64,000 nucleotides of DNA from contig JAJCZM010000054.1 in assembly GCA_029262375.1 (NCBI GenBank), positions 62,001 through 126,000 on the forward strand. Reading direction: 5' to 3'. Both the position numbers and the translations under genes were made by a program. Under the pieces are notes generated by a model, which worked only from the letters and a program-made list of their open reading frames with translations, was not told where the DNA came from and ran no database searches. Shown here one piece after another: positions 28,801 to 37,274 of the stretch. Within the stretch, counting starts at the first letter, position 1. The number at the start of each line of letters is the position of its first letter. This stretch comes from Deltaproteobacteria bacterium (lineage in GTDB: Bacteria; Desulfobacterota; Binatia; UBA1149; SPBQ01).

Positions 28801-30101
28801 TCGTAGATTTCCGTGATTCCTGTCTGCTCGCCGCCAATCAGGTAGATGAGGCCGTCAACCGAGGCGACGCCCACTTCGTGGCGTGAGATCGTGGCCGGCG
28901 CGGTTGTGTGCCAGTGCCCGGTGCCGAGGCAGGCGTCCTCTGAGGCGCCCGAATCGTTCGGGCAGGTATCGCAAACGTTGCCGCGACCGTCGCCATCGGC
29001 ATCGTTCTGGTTGGAGTTGGCGTCTTCGGGGCAGTTGTCTTCGTCGCCGGACTTGGGCGCGTCGAAGCCGCTCCCGTTGCAGATCCCGTCGTTGTCATCA
29101 TCGTTGCAGCCGTCGCCGTCACAGACGTCGCAGGCATCGCCGATTGCGTCGAAGTCGGCGTCTTCCTGGCCTGCGTTGCTATCGTTCACGCAGTTGTCGC
29201 AGATGTCGCCGACGCCGTCACCGTCGCCGCTGTCGGCTTGATCGGGGTTGTAGGTAAGCGGGCAGTTATCGGCACCGTCACATACACCGTCGCCGTCATC
29301 GTCATCGTTCACTGCGCAGGGGAGGCTCTCGACGAGAATCTCGACGGCTTTCAGTGCGGAACTCTTGTCACCGATGACGTCGTCTTCGGTGAGGACAATG
29401 TCCAGTGCGCCGTCGGTGACGGTCACGCCGGAGATGCTGCGTACTACCAGTCCGCCGCAGGCATCGCCGCCGCCGTTCTGTGCGAGCGAGACAGCGTACT
29501 GGTCGAAACCGTCCCCCTCGAGTGGGCCGCCGTATACGAGTGCGCCTTCGATCTCGATGTCGGCGGTACGATCGCCAACGTTGCAGCGGTCGCTGTTGGT
29601 CTCTGCGAACAACAGATTTACGACGTACGTACCGTGAGCGATCGGGTAGCTTCGCGACAACACGTTGTTTGCCGAGTTCTCCGACCCGATCAGCGTTTCG
29701 GTGCTGCCGTCACTTGTACAGCCAAACTGCGCCGTGATGGGCGCGCTCGTGACTGGGCCGCTACCGTTCTTTCCAGGCCCCTCGTCCTCGAGCCAGGTGT
29801 CGCCGTTGCAGTCGGTGAGATCGCCGGTATTTCCGACGTTCAAGCGTAGCGCTTCTCCCGCGATGCAGTCCTGCACGCCGGGAGGTCCCAAGCGGCATTC
29901 GGCCACCGCGCCCACGCAGCGGTTGAGCGTCTCAGCTGCGCAAGGGTCGGCACCGTCCGCGATGCCGTCACAGTCCGCGTCGCCGGCCGGAGGGATCGCG
30001 CAGGCGGTCGCGAGCGCGTCGCTCGGAATCGCGAGGGTGGTGACTCCAGCTAGCGGCAGGGCGATCATTAGGAGAGAGAAGATGTAGGTCAGACGAATCA
30101 A
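25890..30101 (-). CDS. Giant secreted malectin/TSP3/Kelch/Cys-repeat protein with dockerin-like end
   Basis: Encodes 1403 residues. The start is a TTG at 30101, supported by GAGGT six bases upstream and by the signal peptide it completes (1-31); the next in-frame ATG would remove half of that signal. Modules: Ca-binding cap (39-64), divergent malectin-like domain (about 78-258), thrombospondin-3 Asp repeats (264-391), Kelch propeller (395-688, IYLIGG, IYVVGG), Dictyostelium-type Cys repeats (694-781), 53-residue repeat array (781-1268), dockerin-like terminus (1331-1403, [14 protein letters not shown]). It has the same module order as the left-edge protein. A strong sigma-54 promoter match lies upstream, with a leader of about 155 nt. 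Probable extracellular matrix component; no enzymatic motif seen. Confidence 0.87.
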   Translation of the reverse strand: MIRLTYIFSLLMIALPLAGVTTLAIPSDALATACAIPPAGDADCDGIADGADPCAAETLNRCVGAVAECRLGPPGVQDCIAGEALRLNVGNTGDLTDCNGDTWLEDEGPGKNGSGPVTSAPITAQFGCTSDGSTETLIGSENSANNVLSRSYPIAHGTYVVNLLFAETNSDRCNVGDRTADIEIEGALVYGGPLEGDGFDQYAVSLAQNGGGDACGGLVVRSISGVTVTDGALDIVLTEDDVIGDKSSALKAVEILVESLPCAVNDDDDGDGVCDGADNCPLTYNPDQADSGDGDGVGDICDNCVNDSNAGQEDADFDAIGDACDVCDGDGCNDDDNDGICNGSGFDAPKSGDEDNCPEDANSNQNDADGDGRGNVCDTCPNDSGASEDACLGTGHWHTTAPATISRHEVGVASVDGLIYLIGGEQTGITEIYDPADDTWTNGPALPQRVDHMQPVVIKKKIYVVGGLTNFPGPSVTQNVVLDTEDLGAGWQLLAPMPAARGAMGCAAHGVMIYCAGGLAAAAGDTAVATMEAYNTVTDEWVTGLADMPIVRDHFAAQVIDGKFYAISGRDTLVLNTNVRTDIYDIAGDSWSQGADMPSPGTGGYGSVAIDGRILVIGGQGGTSNILIFGDVREYDPVRNSWRILTSMITPRHGVGAAVSRRADGIHPRVYVPTGGPSFGGSNTPIQEAFGWSACSADSGCNDGNDCTDDTCDGGSCVFSNNAAACEDGLFCTVDDVCSGGSCSGGIANTCDDANACTSDSCDEITFCTNTAVAEGSDCEDGLFCNGAESCDAAGSCLAGTPPVTNDGVGCTDDTCDEINDVVVNATNNANCDDGQFCNGSESCDAALDCQAGTAPASDDGVACTDDSCDEINDVIVNATNNANCDDAQFCNGSETCDAVLDCRAGTPPVSNDGVGCTDDACDEINDVIVNTPNNANCDDAQFCNGAETCDAALDCQAGTAPAADDGVACTDDSCDEVGDVIVNAANDANCDDAQFCNGSETCDAALDCQAGTAPAADDGVACTDDICDEVNDLIVNTANDANCDDTQFCNGAETCDAALDCQAGTAPASDDGVACTDDSCDEVADVIVNTPNNANCDDAQFCNGAETCDAALDCQAGTAPASDDGVACTDDSCDEVGDVIVNTPNNANCDDAQFCNGAETCDAALDCQAGTAPTADDGIACTDDSCDEVSDVIVNTANNANCDDAAFCNGSETCDAALGCQAGTSPCIDGVACTVDACDENSDNCAYAPSDAACDDGRACNGIEMCDATTGCQQTSSPGCEDLDDECNVGTCNDDVGGCEAVALADGTGCEDGNSCTTEDQCQVGVCERTSFCGVPASRGAKPTSTDALFILRTSVGLEICPLCECDVNDDDTTTVVDALTALRVSVELPGDLACFEPLEDE
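26482..27753 (-). repeat. Eight exact 159-bp Cys-repeat units, nearly identical in DNA
   Basis: The CAGAA marker recurs at 26481, 26640, 26799, 26958, 27117, 27276, 27435, 27594 and 27753, eight intervals of exactly 159 bp. Units differ by few bases (for example the repeated CAGAACTGGGCGTCGTCGCA), more alike than in the other genes, indicating recent expansion or gene conversion. Most units here are the six-Cys subtype. Confidence 0.9.
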
Positions 30102-30482
30102 GTTACTACCTCGTATGTCGTGAATCTGTTCGACGATGCATCGGCGCGTTTGTTCTCTATGCCGGACTCCCTCGGTCGCTCTTGCGTCCAGACGGTCCGG
30201 CAGTACCGCGGTCCGATGACAGCGTTGGATTGGTCTCGATATGAGAGCAATTCCCCGATCCTAGATTGAGCAAGTGCTGGGCCATGGTGCAATCGAGGGC
30301 GTGAAACTCACACCCCACTAATTACCACGATTTCGGGGGGGCCTCACGACGGTTGTGCAGGTGGGCGATCGTGCAGCCACGAAGATGGATTGCAGTCCTG
30401 CAACCTAATCGGGGGGGAGACTACCCACGCGGTAATGCACGCAGTCCGTACGGACGCCGGACGTCTCAAATTGAGGCAGTCT
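30102..30482. other. Intergenic region with sigma-54 promoter and palindromes
   Basis: No gene in 381 bp. It contains a strong -24/-12 match (30269-30284), and two perfect or near-perfect dyads upstream of it: TTGCAGTCCTGCAA at 30390-30403 and GTCCGTACGGAC at 30444-30455, about 105 and 160 bp from the -24 element, a usual distance for enhancer-binding-protein sites. Confidence 0.6.
30269..30284 (-). promoter_or_regulatory. Sigma-54 (-24/-12) promoter candidate
   Basis: Minus strand reads TGGCCCAGCACTTGCT, which differs from TGGCAC-N5-TTGCW at a single defined base, with exact spacing. Predicted start near 30257; leader about 155 nt to the TTG at 30101. Confidence 0.8.
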
Positions 30483-32120
30483 TCAGGGAGATTCGGCGAC
30501 CCAGGCGATGATGCCTCCGGTCAGTGTGTGTGGCTGCATCCCACGCTTGCGAGCGAACTCAGCCAGCGGTGCTTCGAGTTGCGCGTCGTCACCCTGCTCA
30601 ATGCCGGTGAGAACGGCTACCGGTGGATCTTGTTCGAGCGCCGCGAACAGCTCGTCGGGCGCGACGATAACGAAAGAGCGTCTGAGTTCGGGTTCCACGA
30701 GACCGGCGGTACGGATCGAGAAGGGGCCGGTTGCGAGCCACGGATAGATCTCGCGCCCTGCTTCGAGTGCGAAGATCGGCCCCAGCGTCGCGACCCGTCC
30801 CGGAGGAGTGATGTCGCGAATTTCGGCACCCACACTGCTCGTGAACGCCACACGCGACATTCCGGCAGTGCCGGTGAGTGACGGAATGTAGTGGCGAAGT
30901 CCGGCGAGACTGGTGAGTGCGAGTAGTACTACGACTAAGGTCGGTAGTGCTGCCGATCGCAAGTCCTCATGTCGCGCGAGTGCGTGCGCGCAACCGACGA
31001 TCAGCAACGGGACGAGTGGAAAGAAGTACTGGTACCACGTCGGCGTCGGACTCCACGCGGCGCCGAGAAGACAGGCGAGCAGCAGTCCTACGAATACTTC
31101 GTTGTGAACGTTGCCGTTCCTGTTTTTGCGTACGCCGGATCTGCGCATTGCAGACCATGCCGACGCGAGCGAAACGATGTAGGCGGCAAGCAGCAGGCTG
31201 TTGCGGCGGTGCGAGAGGACCTCGGTGGCGAGATAGTCGAGCTTACCGCCAAGATCCATCGCGACGTTCCACTCGGTGATGCGGCGGTATTCAGTATTGA
31301 GTTCCGTGTTGTATCGGAAGTTCCCGAAAGCGAACTGTTGCGGAGCGATACCGAGGAAGTAGAGCACCGGTACGAGCGCCAAGAATCCACCGACCGCGAA
31401 CGCACCGATCGCTCGTGCACGCTCGTCGAGTTTGGCATTTCCCAGCACTAGGAAGGACGCAGCGAACGCGGGGATCACGAGCGCGAACGACGATCGAATG
31501 CCGACACCGAGTCCCAATAGCGCGCCGCCCGCGACCAATGCGGCGGTGCTCGCACCGCTGCTGGAATTGCCGCTTCCGGCGGAGCGCAGCCAGCGCATGT
31601 GAATGAGCGCTGCCGACATCGTGAACAGGACCGCCAAGTCGTGGTTCCAAGCTCGTCCGCTCGTGTAAACAAAGATCGGGTTCGAGATGAGGACGACCAC
31701 TGCTGCGGTGGCAATCGCCGCCCGCGTCGCCGGTGCGGCCGGTGTCGTATGGCAGCGCCTCGCAAACGCCTGCGCACTTGCGTAGCCCGTAAGTGCGGCG
31801 ATGCCGACTGCGCCTAGCACCGAAACGGTCCGGGCTGATCCGAGCAGAGTGTCCGACACCGAGAATACGGCAGCGTAAAGGAAGGAGAGATAGGGCAGGT
31901 GATGATAGGGGGCGTCGACGTAGGGCAGCCACCCGTAGCGTGCCCATGTCGCGCCGCTGGCGATGAATTGATGCTCGTCGTGATCCAGCGGTTTGAACGC
32001 GCTCATGCGCTGCAACACGAAGAACAGGACGATCAGTCCGAGCGCGATCGCTGCCGTCCAGACTGCGTTCGGAAGGCCACGCGGCCGCGCTCTGAGGTCG
32101 CGTCGTGCCGTATCGCTCAT
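30483..32120 (-). CDS. Membrane glycosyltransferase, ArnT/PMT-like (GT-C fold)
   Basis: Encodes 545 residues with about a dozen hydrophobic segments. After the first membrane helix comes DHDEHQF (about 48-54), the acidic loop motif that marks GT-C polyprenyl-phosphate-sugar transferases of the dolichyl-phosphate-mannose/ArnT type. It would transfer a sugar from a lipid carrier on the periplasmic face of the inner membrane, perhaps decorating the exopolysaccharide. The ATG overlaps the stop of the preceding gene (ATGA), so it is the last gene of the 39737-30483 block. Substrate cannot be told from sequence. Confidence 0.75.
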   Translation of the reverse strand: MSDTARRDLRARPRGLPNAVWTAAIALGLIVLFFVLQRMSAFKPLDHDEHQFIASGATWARYGWLPYVDAPYHHLPYLSFLYAAVFSVSDTLLGSARTVSVLGAVGIAALTGYASAQAFARRCHTTPAAPATRAAIATAAVVVLISNPIFVYTSGRAWNHDLAVLFTMSAALIHMRWLRSAGSGNSSSGASTAALVAGGALLGLGVGIRSSFALVIPAFAASFLVLGNAKLDERARAIGAFAVGGFLALVPVLYFLGIAPQQFAFGNFRYNTELNTEYRRITEWNVAMDLGGKLDYLATEVLSHRRNSLLLAAYIVSLASAWSAMRRSGVRKNRNGNVHNEVFVGLLLACLLGAAWSPTPTWYQYFFPLVPLLIVGCAHALARHEDLRSAALPTLVVVLLALTSLAGLRHYIPSLTGTAGMSRVAFTSSVGAEIRDITPPGRVATLGPIFALEAGREIYPWLATGPFSIRTAGLVEPELRRSFVIVAPDELFAALEQDPPVAVLTGIEQGDDAQLEAPLAEFARKRGMQPHTLTGGIIAWVAESP

Positions 32121-33265
32121 CGACGGTCCCCGTAGACAGGGTCGAGCTGCTTTTCCAGGAAACGAAGTTGATCGGCCACGATGGCCGGCCAGTCGAACAT
32201 GGCGGCACGACTGCGGCGTTGGTCGTCGTGTGCGCGGTCGTCGAGGGCGGCTTCAATGGCGCCGATGAAACCCTCGGGGGCCACGCAGGCGACCACATCC
32301 GCTAGTTCGTTGATCGAGGGGATCCGACTGGCGACTACCGGACGCCCGACCGCCAGATACTGATAGACCTTCAGCGAATTGATGCGCAACGTAGCCTGTG
32401 TGAGCCGGTAGGGAATGAGGCAGACATCGAGTGCGGCGATGGTCGGCGCGAGCGCGTCCTGTGCCACGGCGCCGATGTGGTGGGCGTTTTCGAGGGCGAC
32501 GAGGTTCTCCAGTCCGATCCGCGCCGCATCGCTCGAATGATAGACGGGCCCCACGACGACGACCTGCCATTGCGGCCGCGCGCGGGCGATGTCCTCGAGC
32601 AGCCTCCAATCGACGCGGTCGTTCAGGTTTCCGACCAGGCCGACCCGCGGCCGGCTGAGCGAACGCAGCGCTTCGGGGGCTAGCGACTCGTCGGCCGTAG
32701 CGAAGTCTTGATACTCCACACCTACGCCGGTGAGCAGTGTGTCGGGGCGTTGCGACGCCGCGGCGTCTACCAGCGCCCTGGAGATTGCCCAGACCTGGTC
32801 TGCTTCGGATAGCAGTCGATCATGCGCGGATTGCGTTCGCGCGGCCGATTTGTCGTCGAGAGCAAGGGAGACGTAGTCGTCCCGAATTTCGTAGACCGTC
32901 GCGTCGGCACCGATGCGGCGCAGAGTCGGCAGTAGGCCCGGTTGCTGATTGATCAAGACGACCTGCCGGCCGGTCTGTTCGCGCAGACTCGCGATGAGCT
33001 TGCGAATGGCGAGCCAGCGATTCGCCCGCGCAATGGGCCGGAAGCGACCGCCGGGAAGAATCGATTCGAGGGCAATCGGATAGCAGCCGGGCGCGGGATC
33101 TGCACCGAGACGGGTGAGCACGGTCGTCGCGCTACGATCGCTGGGAACCTGTCGTTCGGTATCGGGATCGACGTAAACCAATGGCACGCGCTTGCCATAG
33201 GCAGCCATCATGCCGCGATGCCGGCTGCGGTCGTAGGGGAGGATTCCGTGGTAGACGACGATCAC
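32117..33265 (-). CDS. Glycosyltransferase, GT4-like (TuaH-like)
   Basis: Encodes 382 residues. I chose the GTG at 33265, which overlaps the flippase stop as GTGA, rather than the longer frame to 33478 whose extra N-terminus is the flippase gene read in another frame. The protein starts (V/M)IVVYHGILPYDRSRHRG, with a Rossmann-like N-domain and a C-domain containing VGLVGNLNDRVDWRLL and SLKVYQYLAVGRPVV. In related enzymes the last motif is usually KV(F/Y)EYLA; here the Glu is Gln, which may affect donor binding. It probably adds one sugar to the undecaprenyl-linked repeat unit in the cytoplasm. Confidence 0.75.
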   Translation of the reverse strand: MIVVYHGILPYDRSRHRGMMAAYGKRVPLVYVDPDTERQVPSDRSATTVLTRLGADPAPGCYPIALESILPGGRFRPIARANRWLAIRKLIASLREQTGRQVVLINQQPGLLPTLRRIGADATVYEIRDDYVSLALDDKSAARTQSAHDRLLSEADQVWAISRALVDAAASQRPDTLLTGVGVEYQDFATADESLAPEALRSLSRPRVGLVGNLNDRVDWRLLEDIARARPQWQVVVVGPVYHSSDAARIGLENLVALENAHHIGAVAQDALAPTIAALDVCLIPYRLTQATLRINSLKVYQYLAVGRPVVASRIPSINELADVVACVAPEGFIGAIEAALDDRAHDDQRRSRAAMFDWPAIVADQLRFLEKQLDPVYGDRR

Positions 33266-34764
33266 GACGTGCTGCTTGCGCTCGCTTCGGTGGAAGTATC
33301 GGTGTTGCGGCCGAACATCAGACGGCCCTGGGTGAGCACCAATCGCAGGTGCTCGCGTGCGATGATCGCGATGGCGATCGGATAGATGATCGCGCCAACC
33401 GCGACGCAGCTCAGTAGTCGCAGCCAGATGTCGGCAGGTGCGAGGTCGCTTTGGCCGAATGCCACGACCGCACCGCACATGACGGCGCCGGACAATACGG
33501 ACGGCACGACGGCACCAATATAGGAGGCGATCGGTAGGCCCGTCGCTGCCCGGATCGTGAAAGCTTTCATCGTGTACAGCGAGACGGACGCGCAGAGTAC
33601 GCCGACGGCGACGCCGTTGATTCCCCAGCGCGTTCCGACCAGACAGCCGACGACGACCAATACCGAGTAGATCGACTGCGTGTACACTTCATAGTGCACG
33701 CGCCCGGTAGCCTCGATGGCGGCGCCTCCGAGCGTGTGCAGGCAACTGATCAGCGCCGACACGCAGAGAATCTGAAGCGGCGTGATCATCCCGGACCAGT
33801 GTTCGCCGAGTAGCGCCACGGTGAAGTCGCCTGCAACGGCACACAGGCCGAGCAGCAGCGGCGTGATGCCTACAGCGACGGCCGTTGTTGCGCGCAGGTA
33901 CCAGTCATGAAAGCGGGGTTTGTCATTGCGCAGGCGGCAAAACGCTGGGAAACACACGCGATACAGAATGCCCACCAGTCTGGTTTGCGGCATTCTCGTC
34001 AGATTGAACGCACGATTGTAAACGCCGGTGGCGGCATCCCCGAGTGCTCGAGCGACGATGAAATTGTCGACGTTGCGGCCGACATACACGAATAGGTTCT
34101 TCAGGGTGAGGCCGCTACCGAAACGCCAGAATTTCGCCATGGATCGTCGGTTGATCAAGGGCAGGGGGACGTACCGGGCCAGTGCGGTCGACGATATGAG
34201 AATCCACAGCGCCGAAGCGAGCGGGGCCCATACGAGACTCCAGACACCGTATGCGTTGACCGCGAGGCCGATGCCGATGATCGCGTAGATTGCGGCGCCG
34301 CCCGCTTCTGCGATCGCCACGCGGCCGAAGCGGAACTCTCGGCGCAATAGCGCCAAAGGGATGCTCGAAAGACCGGCCATCGTGATCTGCACCGCCATGA
34401 TCGGCATGACTTCGGCGAGCGCCGGCATCGCGAAGAAGACGGCTGCCTGTGGAGCGAGGGCGATGCCGGCGAGGGTCAGGAGCGCGGCGACGCCGGCTGA
34501 GACTGCGGTTGCCGTGTGACAATCGCCGTCTTCTAGCTCATCGGCCTGTACGATCGCGCCTGCCATGCCGAAGTTGCCCACGACGTATGAGATCTGCATG
34601 AAGCTCGAGACGACGGCGATGATGCCGAAGTCGGCCGGCATGAGTAGGCGGGCCAGTATGATGCCGGTCGTGAACTCGAGAATGTGGCGAAGCGAGTCCG
34701 CACTGCCCGTCAAGGCCAGGCCGACGCGAACGGTGCGTCCTAGATCGTGGTTGTCGGCAGCCAT
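33262..34764 (-). CDS. Wzx-type polysaccharide flippase (MOP superfamily)
   Basis: Encodes 500 residues with about 12-14 hydrophobic helices and the N-terminal pattern of AmsL/WzxC-type flippases (LRHILEFTTGIILARLLMPADFGIIAVV...). It would move undecaprenyl-diphosphate-linked repeat units across the inner membrane for polymerisation by the Wzy encoded at 43778-45163. It lies 3 nt after the preceding glycosyltransferase gene and overlaps the next by four bases, so it is translationally coupled. A two-helix region near residues 300-330 shows the usual GLCAVAGDF-type motif of the family. Confident assignment by family pattern and context. Confidence 0.88.
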   Translation of the reverse strand: MAADNHDLGRTVRVGLALTGSADSLRHILEFTTGIILARLLMPADFGIIAVVSSFMQISYVVGNFGMAGAIVQADELEDGDCHTATAVSAGVAALLTLAGIALAPQAAVFFAMPALAEVMPIMAVQITMAGLSSIPLALLRREFRFGRVAIAEAGGAAIYAIIGIGLAVNAYGVWSLVWAPLASALWILISSTALARYVPLPLINRRSMAKFWRFGSGLTLKNLFVYVGRNVDNFIVARALGDAATGVYNRAFNLTRMPQTRLVGILYRVCFPAFCRLRNDKPRFHDWYLRATTAVAVGITPLLLGLCAVAGDFTVALLGEHWSGMITPLQILCVSALISCLHTLGGAAIEATGRVHYEVYTQSIYSVLVVVGCLVGTRWGINGVAVGVLCASVSLYTMKAFTIRAATGLPIASYIGAVVPSVLSGAVMCGAVVAFGQSDLAPADIWLRLLSCVAVGAIIYPIAIAIIAREHLRLVLTQGRLMFGRNTDTSTEASASSTS

Positions 34765-34767
34765 CGG

Positions 34768-35961
34768 CTAGGAGGTCCTCGCGCTCACCGCGGCTTCGCA
34801 CGCTGCGATGACCCGCTGTGCGTTGTGGCGCCAGGTGTATCCATCGAGGATCGTTGCGCGACCGCGATCGGCGATCTCCTTGCGGCGGCTGCTATCGAAG
34901 GCGAGTGTGCGCAGGCACTCGAGGGCGTCCTCGATATTGCGTGGTTCGAAGAGCAAACCGTCGCTGCCGTGCTCGACTACTTCCGAGAACGGTCGGTACG
35001 CGGGGGTTACAGTGGCCTTGCCGGCCGCCATGTATTCGAACAGTTTCAGCGAGGAACCGTAGAAGTTGGAATCAGGCACGAAGCCGATGTCGAGCGCGGC
35101 CATATAGCGAGGAACCTCGTCGTGCGGAACCGCGCCGACGAACGTCACGCTGTCGGAGAATCCGCGTTCGTCGAGCCACTTCTTGAATTCAGCCGATGCG
35201 CCGCCTTCGCCGACCGTCATGAAGCGGACTCCCTCGGGCGCTAACGCCTCGATCGCCGCCTGAAGGACGTCGATTCCGTGCCAGGGGTGGAAGCTGCCGA
35301 CGAACCCGATGACTGGAGCGTCTCCGAATCCGTACTGCGCTCGCAGCGCGGTGCCGTCGGTCTCCGGCGTGAACCGCTGCGGGTCTGCGCCATTGTGATT
35401 GACGGTGATCCGCTGCGCATCGAGGCCGTGAGTTTCGACAAGATGGTCGCGCAGTGCCTCGGAAACCACTACGAGCCGATCGGCACGGCGCAGTTTGAAG
35501 CGTTCCGTAAGAACGCCCGCGCCGGGGATGTGTACGTACTCGTCGTAGTAGCGCAGGCTTTCTGCGGCAGGTGCGTTCACCTCGAGCACCACGGGCACGC
35601 CGGTTGCGCGAGCCGCCAGGACTTCTGCGAAGGTGAGATTGTGGCAGCGGACGACCGCGACATCTGGGCGATCGGTCTTCAGTATTTCTGTTTCGCGACG
35701 AGCATAGGCGCGGTTCCAGATCAGTTCCTTGGGCTCGTGCAGATAACGCGACAAGCGTTTCTTCAGTCGCTCGCGCAGCGGTGGGCGGCCCGGCGTGGGA
35801 TCGGCGGGCACGCTGCTATTGCTGCTGGCGGGGGGCTGGGCGAGATTCATCGAGTGAATCGTGACCTCGTGCCCGAGATCGCGTGCGGCCTCGGAGAACT
35901 GGTTCACGTGAGCCAGTGGAGTCCCGCTCCCGTAGATGTAGTGGAAGTATGCGATTTTCAT
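34768..35961 (-). CDS. Glycosyltransferase family 4
   Basis: Encodes 397 residues with a GT-B fold: N-domain begins MKIAYFHYIYGSGTPLAHVNQ and contains GHEVTIHS; C-domain has VIGFVGSFHPWHGIDVL, a donor-site segment SSLKLFEYMAAGKATVTP and a SEVVEHGSDGLLFEP end. Probably a cytoplasmic retaining glycosyltransferase for exopolysaccharide repeat-unit assembly; the sugar is unknown. Spaced 44 nt from the upstream glycosyltransferase gene and 3 nt from the flippase gene downstream. Confidence 0.85.
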   Translation of the reverse strand: MKIAYFHYIYGSGTPLAHVNQFSEAARDLGHEVTIHSMNLAQPPASSNSSVPADPTPGRPPLRERLKKRLSRYLHEPKELIWNRAYARRETEILKTDRPDVAVVRCHNLTFAEVLAARATGVPVVLEVNAPAAESLRYYDEYVHIPGAGVLTERFKLRRADRLVVVSEALRDHLVETHGLDAQRITVNHNGADPQRFTPETDGTALRAQYGFGDAPVIGFVGSFHPWHGIDVLQAAIEALAPEGVRFMTVGEGGASAEFKKWLDERGFSDSVTFVGAVPHDEVPRYMAALDIGFVPDSNFYGSSLKLFEYMAAGKATVTPAYRPFSEVVEHGSDGLLFEPRNIEDALECLRTLAFDSSRRKEIADRGRATILDGYTWRHNAQRVIAACEAAVSARTS

Positions 35962-36005
35962 GTCGGCCGAGAGCGTATCAGTATAGCCGACCGCGAGGCC
36001 GAGGG

Positions 36006-37274
36006 TTAGGATCTACGGTCGCGAATCATGTTTGCATAGAGCTCGGCATGGCTGTTGACGGTCATCTCGATATCCAGCGATTCGAGCGCCGCCTCACGGG
36101 CGTTGCGACCGAGGTCCGCGCGAAGTCGAGGTGCGCCGTCGAGACGCTCGATGGCGTCTGCCCAGCGCTCGGCATCCGCCGCTTCGACGAGGATGCCTGA
36201 GTGACGATCGTCGATGATCTCCGGCACGCCGCCGACGGGCGACGCGATTACGGGAAGACCCGACGCCATCGCTTCCATCAGAGCGTTCGGTGAACCTTCC
36301 TGTACGGAAGGGAGTGCGAAGACATCTAGTGCCGCGTATAGCTCGGGTAGGTCGCGGCGCATGCCCAGGAAATGAACGTGCTCGGCGATTCCGAGGGTGT
36401 CTGCCAGCGCTTCCAATTCGGCGCGCTGCGGCCCGTCTCCGACGAGGACGGTTTCGACGTCCACGCCGCGTTCGATGGCCAGAGCCGTTGCGTTGACCAA
36501 ATGCTCGAAGCCTTTGACCGGCGCTAGGCGGCCTACACCTCCGACCACCAACACATCGTCTCGAAGCCCGAGCGCTGCGCGCATGGCGGATCCGTCTCGA
36601 GGTGCGAAGAGATCGGTGTCCACGCCGTTGCGGATGACTACGACTTTGTCGCCGCGGGTCTTCTCTGTAGTCAGCACCTCGTCGCGTACGGCATCGGAGA
36701 CGGCGACGACTAGATCGGAAAATCGGCGGGTCCAGCGCACGGCACGCGCGGCGGTACGAAAGCCGCGAGGGTTCAAGCTGCGCTGACTCGATATCAGCAC
36801 GGGCTTGCGTTTCGAGAGCTTCGCCGCGATCGCGCCGACAACGTTGGCTCGGTAGAGGAAGGTCTGCGCGAGGTCGATCTTGCGATCGTCGAGCATGCGC
36901 GCGAGGCGCCAGGCGCCCTTCACCAACTCGGAAAACGACGCATCGGCGGCCATGTCCAGCGTAGTCACGCGAATGCCGGCTGCTTCGATCTCGCGGCCGA
37001 TCTGTCCCGGTGCGCACAGTGAGCACACTTCGAGCTCCAAGCCGCGACCGCGCATGCGCTTTACCAGCTCTAGGAGAATCGATTCCGTTCCGCCGAAATC
37101 CGTCGTCGTGATCAGAAACAACACCCTGCCGACGACCTCGACCGGTGCGGTGGGCGACTCGGGGATAGTGGGCACAGTGGGCATGGTGGGCTGGCCGGCC
37201 GCCGCTTTCTTACGCGCGTTGCGCTTGTCGATTTTGGCCATGCCTTGTTCCAGAGCGAGTTCCGGTGGCGTCAT
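36006..37274 (-). CDS. Glycosyltransferase family 4
   Basis: Encodes 422 residues from an ATG that directly abuts the TAG of the CapK-like gene. A second ATG at codon 12 (37241) is possible, and the stretch up to the core (Pro/Thr-rich, about residues 24-45) is unusual. The GT-B core begins RVLFLITTTDFGGTESILLELV and contains VGGVGRLAPVKGFEHL and the GT4 E-x7-E motif in QEGSPNALMEAMASGLPVI. It probably adds a sugar to the lipid-linked repeat unit on the cytoplasmic face. Substrate unknown. Confidence 0.86.
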   Translation of the reverse strand: MTPPELALEQGMAKIDKRNARKKAAAGQPTMPTVPTIPESPTAPVEVVGRVLFLITTTDFGGTESILLELVKRMRGRGLELEVCSLCAPGQIGREIEAAGIRVTTLDMAADASFSELVKGAWRLARMLDDRKIDLAQTFLYRANVVGAIAAKLSKRKPVLISSQRSLNPRGFRTAARAVRWTRRFSDLVVAVSDAVRDEVLTTEKTRGDKVVVIRNGVDTDLFAPRDGSAMRAALGLRDDVLVVGGVGRLAPVKGFEHLVNATALAIERGVDVETVLVGDGPQRAELEALADTLGIAEHVHFLGMRRDLPELYAALDVFALPSVQEGSPNALMEAMASGLPVIASPVGGVPEIIDDRHSGILVEAADAERWADAIERLDGAPRLRADLGRNAREAALESLDIEMTVNSHAELYANMIRDRRS

